Assembly (NCBI RefSeq): GCF_042242105.1
Contig: NC_092026.1
Location: 20,060,191-20,124,190 of the forward strand
DNA from: Pempheris klunzingeri
Lineage: Eukaryota > Chordata > Actinopteri > Acropomatiformes > Pempheridae
DNA length: 64,000 nt
Reading direction: 5' to 3'
Of this stretch, positions 1 to 12,300 are shown in pieces (the stretch's first letter is position 1; each line of letters starts with the position of its first letter). The notes below the pieces were generated by a model. It was not told where the DNA came from. It did not search any database and saw only the letters and a list, made by a program, of their open reading frames with translations. The position numbers were made by a program, and so were the translations under genes.

Positions 1-444
1 ATGGTTTCCCGGGAAAAGTGAACGTGTTACAAGAGACTTCGATGGGCGGCGGGAGTAGCTGAGAGATCCCAGCGAAGGACGTCACATTCTGCTCTGAGCT
101 GCTGAGGAACTCTGCACTGCTGATCTCGGTGCCGTTTTGTCCTTGTAACCTCGTCATCCACTGCTGGCCGTCTGTCTCAAATGTGGTGAAGTTCTCGTTG
201 GGATCGTCTGCGCCTCCCATCGTCCGCTCGTTCCCGCCATCAAACACCGGTTGTGTTATATTCTCCTCTGAGGGCTCAGATTTTACTTGTATAGGCGTTG
301 TGAGGATGTCCTCACTCTTCGGTACGACTTCCTCAGCTTTTGTGTGGTTCTCTTTCTCAAGCCGATGAGCATCAGCACATGGATTCGCGTCGGGAATCGG
401 CTTCAGTTCGCCCACCTGGATCTCCACTGGTCTGGGCAGAATAC
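1..444 (-). CDS. Acidic exon of a C2H2 zinc-finger-type gene (partial, runs off left edge)
   Basis: On the minus strand an open frame begins just after a good acceptor (pyrimidine-rich run ending TTAAACAG, AG at 445-446) and stays open to base 1, so the exon is cut by the window edge. The peptide is acidic and contains VGELKPIPDANP, then IQVKSEPSEEN. This resembles the VKCEP and VKHEP segments that precede the fingers in genes A and B nearby. The first codon is completed by one base from an upstream exon (phase 1). That matches both the donor at the end of gene A exon 2 (1734) and the donor of gene A exon 1 (2919). No separate first exon lies between 445 and 1686. It may therefore be an alternative or additional 3' exon of gene A, with further fingers outside the window, or exon 2 of a neighbour whose first exon was lost. 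Fingers are not visible here. Confidence 0.6.
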
Positions 445-1686
445 CTGTTTAAGCAGAAGGAGGTGACCATAAGCATTTTTACCAACCTCATCTACGAAGT
501 CAAGGCCATTTTACCATTGAACGTTCCAAAAAATATGGTGTGGCCAAAGATGTCGACCATGGCTGCTATCCAAATTACTCCCTTCATACCAGTTTCCTGC
601 AATATTATACTTTCATGAAGAGTTGTTCCCATAGTGGTTTAAGACTTTGATGGGTCACCTCAAAATACAGTCTTGTGCTTTCAGTTTTTATTGAAGAGTC
701 AAATCACCTTTCAAACAAGGGAAGAAACCAAATACTCAATCTGTATTTCTCTGTAGTTTATTGATACACTAAAATTAGCAGAGCTGAAGACTAGTTAGGC
801 CAAAGGTCATTCGTTTCACTGTTGCATGGCAGGAACATGAACTGAGCGATGACCCTAATAATTGATATCCAGTGTGTCTCAATGGGAGATGATTCAAAAG
901 GCCGGGCTTGTTATAAGTCAGTCAGGCGAACACAGCTGTCAGTGGGGCACTTTTAAGTCACCATCCCCCCCATTTACTGTCGTCTCGCCTGAACCACACA
1001 GTTTTTTCTCTGCTTGCCTCGACGCCGAGGAATGTCACAGCCAGAGACTTCCAACTGTGAACTGAACCAAGGCGGAGAACATGAATAACACACGAAGACA
1101 TACAGCTAGCTACCGATGTGTCAGGGAGATTTGGAGAGCTTCAAATTAAGAGAATATTTACACATTTTGTCACAAATATTTGACATGTTATTCAAAGTCC
1201 CAGGGAGGTCTTTAAACTACATGAAATTTAAGAGAATCACAAAAACGTATGCAATCAACCAGTTAAATATAAATACTGTATAAGAGAGTGAGTGACCCCA
1301 GGCATTCAGGTTTGATCCCCCATGACCCGGTGAGCCTCCCCAATCCTGCCCCGCTGACGGGACACTAAATCCCCACTGGCTCCTCAGCCAAAAGGTCTTA
1401 ACCTCCCTGAGCAGGAAAACAGAGGGAAAGATTTCTGCTTTTCCAACTTTATTTTCAGACGTTTATCAGGAGAATATCGTCTGAGTACAGAGACACTTTG
1501 GAGGCGACACCTTGCTTTGCATGTACATCTAATCTGACAACTGAAACTGTCAAGTCTTTCACTCCTTTCTTGAAATGAGCTTCAGAGGACAAAGTGTTTT
1601 GCTCAAAAGGCAACTCTATATGTGGTTGTTGACAAAAGGAAGATCTGAGTTCTTTAGGTTTCCCTGGAAAGTTTTTCCTATCTGGC
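445..1686. other. Intron or 3' UTR of gene A, no gene seen
   Basis: This AT-rich interval lies between the zinc-finger exon of gene A and the acidic exon at the left edge. I see no first exon of the zinc-finger family, no C2H2 motif and no clear repeat here. The minus-strand open frame at 1455-1724 continues past the finger exon in another frame and has no domain, so it is best read as 3' UTR or intron. Confidence 0.5.
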
Positions 1687-3147
1687 TTAAGGAACCAGAC
1701 CAGCAAACTCAAACAATGAAGCACTTGACTTACTTCTTCGGTGAATCTTCATGTGCTCCTTTAGGCTACATTTCTGGTTGAACCGCCTCCCACAAATCTC
1801 GCAGCGATACGGTTTCTCACCGGTATGAATCCTTTTATGCCTCTCGAGGTGTCCGGCGCGCTCAAAATATTTACCGCAGTATGGACAGATGAAGCCTTTC
1901 TTAAACATTAACCTCTTCACCGTCCTCCTCCGTACTGTGTTGTACAAGTTACGATACTGGCTGTAACCCAGCAGCCCGCGGCTGAACGGGCTCTGCTGAT
2001 ACCCACCGGAGCTGCTGCAGGGCACCGGCGCCAGGCCGGTGTCCAAAGAAGGTTCAGGGAGACACAGCATGGAGTTCTGGCCTAAATTTAAATAATCTGA
2101 GTGGCTGCGTCCTGACTGGGTTTGTCTCCACTGCGTGCTGTCGCTTTCATACACGGCGGGCTGGTGAGGTTGTCCTCTGGTTTCTTCACTTCCTTCGTCC
2201 ACAGGTTCACATTTCACCTGCACCTCAGGTACGGACAGGCTGTTCTGGTCCTTATCAGCGTGCACCTTTTCAAGCAAAGTCCTCTCATCACCAACTTCGC
2301 TCTGACCATCTGTGGAAGGGCAATGATAAGGATGCAGAACAGTGTATTAGCTAATTGTACATTTAATTATTATAATGATAACTGTAGTTTCGGTCATTAA
2401 AAGCCTCCATTGGTTAAAGGCATTGCTAATGCAAAGATTGACCAATTAGGCAGTATTTTTCTACATCATATGCATGTATCCTGGATAAATACCTCATTCC
2501 TCTATGACTTTTACAGGATATAAGTGATGATTTAAGTGTGCAGGTCCTGCTCTACATGGTGGGCTTCTTCATGTGTCCCACTGTCCTGCATGATTCAGAT
2601 GTTTCTCCAACTCACCTGATTCTAATGAATGGTTTGTTTTTCAGGCTTCTGAAGAGCCTTGATGATCATTTGAATCAGGTGTGGTGGGGGAGGACAGTAG
2701 GACCCCCCCAGGAGCAGGACTGGGAAACACTGATTTAGCCAGCACCCTGCAGAGATTGTGAAGTGTTGAGGTAAACACCAGGGTCAGAGGGGGTTTGTGT
2801 ATTTCCTGCCCTGAGGACGCCCATCCTCATGTGTCCTCCATCACAGTGACAGTCGTGGGATATCAGAGTGTGTGCAGGTAAAGCGTGTTTTGGTTTGTCT
2901 ATGTGAGGTCCAGCTCACCACGGGTGTCTGGTCGCAGGGTCCCTCTCTCCTGCACCGACCTCAGCTCGTCGTGCAGGACCTCGATGTTGCTCTTCAGCTT
3001 CTTGATCTCGTTTTCGCGCCGACACATTTCCAGCCGTAACACCACCACGCCGTCCTCCACAACTTTGGCGATTTCTGCCACGGCTGCTTTGGACAACGCG
3101 TCGATGATGGAGGCGATCTGAGCCCGCAGAGCAACGCTGTTCAACAT
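1687..3147 (-). CDS. C2H2 zinc-finger protein, gene A (exons 2919-3147 and 1734-2309, or reading through to 1687)
   Basis: Probable nuclear DNA-binding regulator. Exon 1 (2919-3147, ATG at 3147) codes for 76 residues of amphipathic helix with [17 protein letters not shown], then [10 protein letters not shown], and ends CGTG/GTGAGC (phase 1). Exon 2 begins after CCTTCCACAG at 2309, giving a split Asp. It carries an acidic stretch with [14 protein letters not shown], a basic linker, then two C2H2 fingers at about residues 218-238 (CPYC...H...H) and 246-266 (CEIC...H...H), joined by the classic HTGEKPY linker. Straight after finger 2 there is a strong donor, A/GTAAGT at 1733-1728. If it is not used, the frame adds 17 residues and stops at 1687, giving about 283 residues. 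If it is used, the phase joins the acidic exon at 1-444. Exon 2 is 576 nt and symmetric (phase 1-1), so skipping it also keeps frame. Two fingers is few for a specific DNA binder, which favours more fingers downstream. Confidence 0.82.
2538..2732. mobile_element. Short palindromic repeat (MITE-like) in intron 1 of gene A
   Basis: The two halves are imperfect inverted copies. AGGTCCTGCTCTACATGG and CTCACCTGATTCTAATGA on the left pair with TTTGAATCAGGTGTGGTGG and CCAGGAGCAGGACTGG on the right. I recognise this pattern from abundant teleost interspersed repeats, but I cannot name the family. It is non-coding and lies wholly in the intron. Confidence 0.55.
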
Positions 3148-3460
3148 TGTTTACCAAAAAAAAAAAAAACCCCAACAAAGTGACAGAAACCCAAACTTTA
3201 AAGCGAGGGGAAGGTGGCGCGAGGCTGTAACTTAGTGTGGCTCTGTTAACAGGAACAGGCCATCGTTAAAGCCGCAAACTGCAGCTATTTGGTTAGCCAG
3301 GTGTTGGTTTTAATGTGAACCGCTCTCAGCTAGCAGCAGCTAATTGGTACAAAGAATATATACAGTCTCGGGTCTCGTTTTGCGGAAGTGACGACATAAG
3401 TGCCGTAAAGACGGACGGAAAGGCGCAACGCGTATTTCTGAAGCACGTTCCGGGTTTTTC
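3148..3460 (-). promoter_or_regulatory. Likely promoter and 5' UTR of zinc-finger gene A
   Basis: The bases upstream of the gene A start codon are richer in CpG than the surroundings. They contain GCGGAAGTGACG at 3382-3393, which fits an ETS-type core (GGAAGT) next to a CRE half-site. No TATA box is evident. The other family members have a related GGAAGT core near their first exons (8129-8136 before gene B, 23762-23769 before gene C). The transcription start is not determinable from sequence alone. Confidence 0.4.
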
Positions 3461-3943
3461 TTCTTCCCCAAAACAACAACATGCAGGCATTGCACACACA
3501 CACACAGTGACATTTCAAGGCAGTAACCTACATAATAAATTATAAAAGTAATTTAAAAAAAAAGAAAAACGTGGCATTATACAGTACAACATTCTGTATT
3601 TTGTTTGATTTCAACGAAAGGTTACACTTGGCTTTCTTTTTACTCCTGAAATATTTTTCAGCCTTTTCATGCATGAATACATTCAGTATTAAAACATTTA
3701 GTTTCTAACCATTATGATTTTAACTGAACCCAAGTGACACAAGGTGGTATTATTGTTTTTGGAAACATTGAAAGAAAAGCCTGTACGTGTTTTAATCACT
3801 GTGGAATTCTACATCTTTGTTGTTTGGTAAAGACCAAAGTGTCTGAAATAGTAAGTTATGATGATGATTTACTCAATCCACTGCCCCATCCTTTTCCCAC
3901 AGCACACATTTATTCTCATTCTCTCATATTGTCATTAATATCA

Positions 3944-4040
3944 ACCATCTCGATTCAATTCAATCATTTTATTATCATATGTACAGATAAAAACAAGTTT
4001 CACCGCACTGCTTTGCCCTTTCGCCTTCAATGCTGCTGCG
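3944..4040 (-). repeat. LINE 3'-tail-like fragment
   Basis: The sequence GATTCAATTCAATCATTTTA followed by TATCATATGTACAG resembles, in reverse orientation, the 3' end of the L2/CR1-type LINE seen at 19380 (a TATTGTCA-type core next to a TTGAATC tail). It is short and non-coding. The rest of 3460-4730 is AT-rich, and I see no gene in it. Confidence 0.35.
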
Positions 4041-4734
4041 GGATTTAAAAAAAATAGATAAATAGAAAAATAAACCATAGCTATACAGAAAAAGTATATA
4101 CAGTTAAAGTGGTTTCAAAAAAAAAGAAAAGAAAAATCATTTTAGAAAGCTGCAGAATATAAAGAAGATAAATGAACAAGCAAAAACATACAATTTGTAT
4201 GTGTTTGTAAGTTAAATTTCAAATTGGCCACTGCCATTAATCCTTGTGTCTTTTTAACACTTTTAGAGTCTTTTATGTGTGTGAATAAATTAGGATGTAC
4301 TTCTTCAAATAAAGCATTTCGAATTGAATCAAATTGAAAAAAGTGCTATAAGTACTCCCAATATGGATCGTTTGAACATCTGCAGTTCTGTTTTAGCACT
4401 GTAATATCATTTCATTTTATTCAATGTACTATATTTAAGATCACAATCAAAACAAAGAATAGTATGGAAAAAAGTTAATGAATAGAAAAAAAGAATACAA
4501 ACAAATACATTTATTGCACGTTTTAGAAAAAAAAACGTTTATTTATATTTAAAAAGGAAACATGAAATTTAAGTTGGAACCTTTAAGACAAAATGCAAAA
4601 AAGAAACAATGGGAATAATAACATACTGTAATGTTGAGAGAATAAAACTCTAGAGACAGATTTAAATTAAGTACAAATATAAAACACAATAAATCATTGC
4701 ATAGGCACACGCTCACGCCACCTTTAATATGACG

Positions 4735-5141
4735 TATTCACTGTAAATCATCACTGGTGCACCCAGCTGTCATGAGGGCCAGGATGCCTTCATCCTCCAG
4801 GAACTGCCTGCACACTGTGGCCACATGAGGCCGGACATTGTCCTGCACCAGCACAAGATCTGACAATGGCTCTGAGGACTTCATCCCAGTGCCTAACAGC
4901 TGTCAGGGTACTGTTGGCTACCACGTGGAGGTCTGTGGGACCCTCCAAGGATATGCCTCCAAACACCATCAGTGACCCACCGCCAAGGATGTTACAGGCA
5001 GCATCACGTTCACCACAGCATCTCCAGACTCTTTCACGTCTGTCACATGTGAGTACAGGTCCCACTAGAGGACGCCGGGCCCTCATGGAGTCTGGTGTTA
5101 CACTGTGGTAATTAAGTGTTCCCTTAATTTTTTGAGCAGTG
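4735..5141 (-). mobile_element. Decayed Tc1/mariner-like transposon remnant
   Basis: On the minus strand the peptide GGGSLMVFGGISLEGPTDLH, followed by TLTAVRHWDEVLRAIVR, matches the central catalytic part of vertebrate Tc1-like transposases. About 100 bases on, LEDEGI is the segment that follows the catalytic core in these proteins. A frame break falls between the two. At 5111-5141 the sequence read on the minus strand starts CACTGCTCAAAAAATTAAGG, which is the terminal inverted repeat typical of this group, and it is followed outward by TA (5142-5143), the expected target site. The N-terminal half of the transposase is missing between this terminus and the catalytic segment, so the copy is internally deleted, truncated at its other end and inactive. 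It sits between zinc-finger genes A and B. Confidence 0.8.
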
Positions 5142-5534
5142 TATCGTTCTCGTAGACAGTGTAATAACTTACATACAATAGAAGAGGATTCTGTTCTTGT
5201 CGCTCGCTCCTTCTTTAGGTACAGAAAACCTACTAATCTTATGTAACTGTCCAGCCAGCTGATCTCTGAGATTAATGGAAAGTCAAACTGTCATTTTCAT
5301 TTGGCAGCCTGAAGTATTTCAAAAATATAAGTGGATACAGTTGGAAAATCTGTATGCATGCCCAGCCTATGCAGTACACCAGTGAGAGCACTTAATAAAT
5401 ATAACAATCACATATTTTTTCTCACCCACAGGTTGAACACTGCCTGCATCGCTGCCTTGCTCCCTGAAATGCAAGGTGGTCCACTGGCGAGAGGGTTTTT
5501 AACGACCGTCAGTGAGAGCTCCAATGTCTGAGCG
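5142..5534 (-). other. Probable 3' UTR and flank of gene B
   Basis: Non-coding AT-rich DNA directly downstream (minus strand) of the gene B stop codon. I see no good AATAAA signal on the minus strand close to the stop and no repeat that I can name. Confidence 0.4.
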
Positions 5535-8021
<2,487 letters not shown>

Positions 8022-8180
8022 CCTGCTGAGCGACAACAATAACTCACTAGAGGTAAATATCAAGCTTTGAGGCAGCTGAGACTTCAGCAGAGAGGCGAAG
8101 CACCTTCCCAGCTGATTTATTTTGGTTTACTTCCGGGAAAATGAGTGGGCGGATGTTACGTAAGAAGCTACTGACGTAAC
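8022..8180 (-). promoter_or_regulatory. Likely promoter of zinc-finger gene B
   Basis: Read on the minus strand, CCGGAAGT (8129-8136) is a strong ETS/GABP-type core about 110 bases upstream of the start codon. TTACGT elements resembling CRE half-sites lie just beyond it. There is no TATA box. The composition and motif match the presumed promoter of gene A. Confidence 0.4.
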
Positions 8181-8389
8181 TCTTGTAATAAACGTGAATT
8201 ATAATAAATGTCAAATATTTGTTTTGACACTTAACCTACAGAAAAATATTTTAATTTCTTCAAAACAGAAAAGAGAGAAGAGAGAAAAAAATCAATATCT
8301 TAAACATCTACAACCTGTTTTTTACTTTGATTGAGTTCCACATTGATGCCAGAAAGTTCAACTCAAACTTTTTCCCAGGCCTACCTGCT

Positions 8390-8530
8390 CGAGGCCTATG
8401 AGGTCTGTACACCTCTTGGTTCTTGGGTACTGGCCCGTTTCCTCCCTTGCACATTTTTCCCCCACGCAGTTTCAATAGGGTCCTCGCACCGCTTGGTGCT
8501 CGGGCCCTAATAATAAATAATAATAGAGGA
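8390..8530. repeat. Interspersed repeat with GGGCCCGAGCACC motif
   Basis: Read on the minus strand, a TTATTATTA run leads into GGGCCCGAGCACCAAGCGG and GTGCGAGGACCCTATTG. I recognise this pairing of GAGCACC and GGTGCGAG with a flanking trinucleotide run from dispersed fish repeats. The minus-strand open frame at 8308-8595 reads through it and has no protein signature. Confidence 0.4.
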
Positions 8531-8963
8531 GAAATGGAAACGTCTTTTTTATTCACATAATCCAAAAACACTTTTACAGACATTTTATTTATCATAAATG
8601 ATTCAGTTCATTATCTCTGCTCTTTCAAATACAGTCTTGCCAACCGTTTATTTATACATATGCTGTATACACACATATACTTTATGTAATTACAAAGTAT
8701 TGTATAATTAGGCAACTAGTCCAAACAGGAGGGAGCTGGAATTTTTTTTTCTTTTTTTACTTTTGTTCAAATCTTAGTTATAAAACGGTCGGATGTTATA
8801 AAAGTTCTGGGTTGAAACAGAAAACATGAGTTTATTCAGATGCATTGTCAAATATTTCATCCTCAACATGTCTCAGCAGCACTTCACCTTTACTCCCGTA
8901 TGAGTTTGCTTTCACTTTGATTTGTATTTAACGTAACACCTGTACCACCATTACAGTTATTCA

Positions 8964-8979
8964 TTTATTATCATTTATT
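8964..8979 (-). terminator. Candidate polyadenylation signals for the arhgap30-like gene
   Basis: Two AATAAA hexamers occur on the minus strand (8964-8969 and 8974-8979), about 340 bases beyond the stop codon at 9315. They are the nearest such hexamers I see downstream. The tract 8022-9314 otherwise holds only the gene B promoter, one repeat and AT-rich UTR-like DNA. Confidence 0.35.
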
Positions 8980-9314
8980 GTTATTACATATTGTGTCCTG
9001 GTGATTTGGGGGGTTTAAGATACTAAACTACATAATTGCACCGTCCTCGGTTCTGGTTCAGTTCAGGATCTTTGTTGCTAAAAGTACTTTTAAAAAACCT
9101 ATTAGTTTCCTGCCTGCACATCAAGTTTGCGCACGGCAGAAAAAAAACACCTAAACATCTTTAGTAGCATTTGCATTAACAATACTGTCGCTGTAATTTG
9201 TACTGAAATAAAATCCTCTGCAATCAGTACAGGAAACATGCAGCTCTTTATGCTACATGTAGAAAAATAGTTTGTACAGTCAAATTAGTTTTAATCAATA
9301 TACACACAAAACCT

Positions 9315-12300
9315 TCACTGCACTTCGTGTGCCCACTCCCTCTGTCTCTCCTTCTCCTTCTCGCACTCCTTCTCCTTCCCTCGCCTCAGGGTCGCTATGG
9401 CAACAGCCTCATCAAAACACATGCTGAGGGGACTGTTTCTGCTCGTGTCCCTGGTGGCACCCTCATCCCCGTCCCTCCTCCTCTCCCTCTCTCTCTCCCC
9501 TCCCCTGACCGCTGGCTTCTCCCGTCTCCCCCTGCCCTCCTCCCCGTCGTCTCCGTCTCTCCCCTGTTCTCCCCTCTCTCTCTGCTGCTGCTGCTGTCGA
9601 AGGGTCAGGGCAGTGATCTTGCAGTGCTGCGGCTTCGGAGGCACGACCGGCACCGCTTTTACTTGGTAAACTTTGGGTTGTTTGGAGACGACCAGCTTCC
9701 TTCCTACTCCCCCGAGGCTGCTTTTGCTTTCCTCACACTTTCTGCCCTCTATCTGTTCCTTCATATCCGAACTGACCTCTTTTATTTGTTTATCTACACT
9801 TGTTCTACAGTGCTCATCGACTCTATCTTTGTCACTGTTCCCTTTTTCTTTTGATACCACTTCTTCTGTGTCATGATGCTGTGCCTCGTCATTGGCTGCT
9901 GGCTTCCTTTGAATTACTTCATCTACTTCACTTGTCTTGGCTAAGTTTGTCTCTTTTTCCTCAAACTCTTGCTGCATCTCTGGATCTGTGAGCTTTTCCT
10001 CCCTTGACTCCACTGGTTCCTCCACTATCTCTAATCTAACATCTGTCTTGTTTGTCCTTTCCACGTCAACCTCCACCATTTTCTCCCCCGAAACCCGTTC
10101 TTCCTCCTCTCCTTCTCTGACATCTTCCATCGTTCCTCCCTCTCGTCTTTCCCTTGCGTCCTTCTTCTCAGCCTGCTGACTTTCCTCTATCACCTCACAT
10201 ACAACATCCTCAAGTTCACCCCAGATTTCACTGCTTGTCACACTAAATGCACTTTCCTGCTCCTTGACACCTTTCTGCATCTTCTCTTCATCAGCTATCA
10301 TTTCCTCTGAGGTTTCTTCCCACATGTTCTCAGCATCTTCCTTTACAACAACAACAATTTCTTGACATGTATCCTCTTTGTCTTTGTGTACCTCCCTGCG
10401 CTCTCCCTCATCACTCTCTGTCTCTCTTGTATCCGATCCAACACAGGAGCTGGGCTGCTCCGTTTCCCTCACAGAAAAGTCTCTGGACTCCTCTAATAGA
10501 GCATCAGTAGTGTCTTTCTCTGTGACACAAGAAACTGCGCAACACGATGGATAATCACTGAGAGGTTTATCAACCGCTTCCTTCTCCTTCCCGACCGTGA
10601 TGTCCACCATGTGTGTTGACGAGAGAGCTTGTTCTTCGTCACTTTGAGGATCTTCACTGACACTGAGTTCTTCCTCTGTTGCCCTGCTGCAGACGGATGA
10701 CAGATAGAAACATTTAAGACTTTTATAAGTGGACATGAAGAAAGAGATTCCTTATTTTAGACAACTGGTGGAAGGTGTGTAAAAATTAGGCTTCAGTGCC
10801 GATTTACATTTGAGAAACAGAAACAATTTTGTGATTTGGAAGTTGAGATCTACTTTTTGCATATTCCTTACTGGCTTGACTTTATTTATGCCATTGCTGG
10901 TAGAATTATATTATGATTATATGATGTTTCAAAATATTTTTTGTCTGTCACTGTAGCGCCCTCTCTGATACAACCTGTGGTCATTTTCTAATTCTACATA
11001 TAGCAGCTTTAAAGCCATAGACTGTATAAAAGAAGTGGACGTAGCTAATGGATCTAAAAACGTGAAGCCAATGCGGAAGTGCTTTTAACCTGCATTCTTC
11101 ATAATGGCCAGCTGAAGGCGACTCTACTGTCGCCTCAAAGGAGTCAGATTGTGCGGAAGTCTCACTTGATTTATTACCTCAGTAAACACTTTCCTAATGC
11201 GTTCATGATCTCAGTTTCTAGTTTCAAATCTTCTTCATTACGTTCATTTCAATATGTTAATTTAGTAAATGATGGTCCCATTTAGAGTAGAATAGATGAT
11301 AAAGCACGGTATGTTTTAGGGCAGGACTACCTTGTTACTAAACAGTCAGTGGCAGGTCATTCCTAAACTTATCCAATCAGTCATTTCTGGTTCCAAAACC
11401 AAGATGGCAATGGTCAAAATGATCAACTCGAGGCTTGAAAAAGGCAGTCCATAAACCAATGGGTGACGTCACTGTGGCTACGTCCACTGCTGTCATATAG
11501 TTTATGTTGGAAGCGAGACCATGTTACTTTTGCAGGTAGCTAGTACAGCTACCTATAGTGATAATAGTAAATGCTAGATTGTTTGTTAATGGATTTAGTA
11601 ATGCAGAAATGTCTGAGGTTTGCTAACATTAGCTTAGATATACTAATGTACCACCATAAGCTACTGGTCATAACAGGCTACATATGGTAAAAACTATGTG
11701 TCGAGCAATAGTGTGTTTTGGCCATTGTGAACAAGCTGTAAACTCAGCTTGTTCACAATTTGTTATGCACAGGTGACAATCAGTCAGTGAGACATGATGG
11801 AACATCTCCTGCTACTCCGTTAACAATGCCAGGGACTAAGTGGACGAAAAGAGTGGGAGAAAGAGAGTAGATTAAAAGACTGGATTGATCTATCTCTCTA
11901 TCTCTATCTCATATTGTGGTAGTGTCAGTAAGGTCTCCGGTTTGAAGCTTTTTTGGAGAACTAAGTGGCTTGTTTCCATAGATGTGGTTGCTTGTTTCTC
12001 TAACAAGACCTGGCAACACTGACTATCATCATCATTATTGACAACATGTTTGTTATACGTATTGTGTTTCAAATGTCAAACAAGAATCACTTTCACCTTT
12101 GCTTATTGATTTCCACTTGGTCTCCTCCATGGTGAACTTTATCTTCCTCCTCCAGCTTTGTTATCTCCTCTTCTTCCTGTGACTCTTCATCTTTTGTAAT
12201 TACTACCTGTTCCTGATCTTCAGCAGCTGATTCTTCACATGCAGAAAATCCAAGGTTCATTGACTGGCATCCTCTTTCCTCAGCACTCTGTAAATGGTGT

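Noticed and set aside
1305-1325. AGGTTTGATCCCC resembling a tRNA B box
   Set aside because: No matching A box or cloverleaf can be formed around it, so no tRNA gene is called.
9327-9854. Plus-strand open frame of 175 residues
   Set aside because: It is the antisense shadow of the last arhgap30 exon. Its Leu/Ser/Pro richness comes from the Glu/Arg/Lys codons of the real frame.
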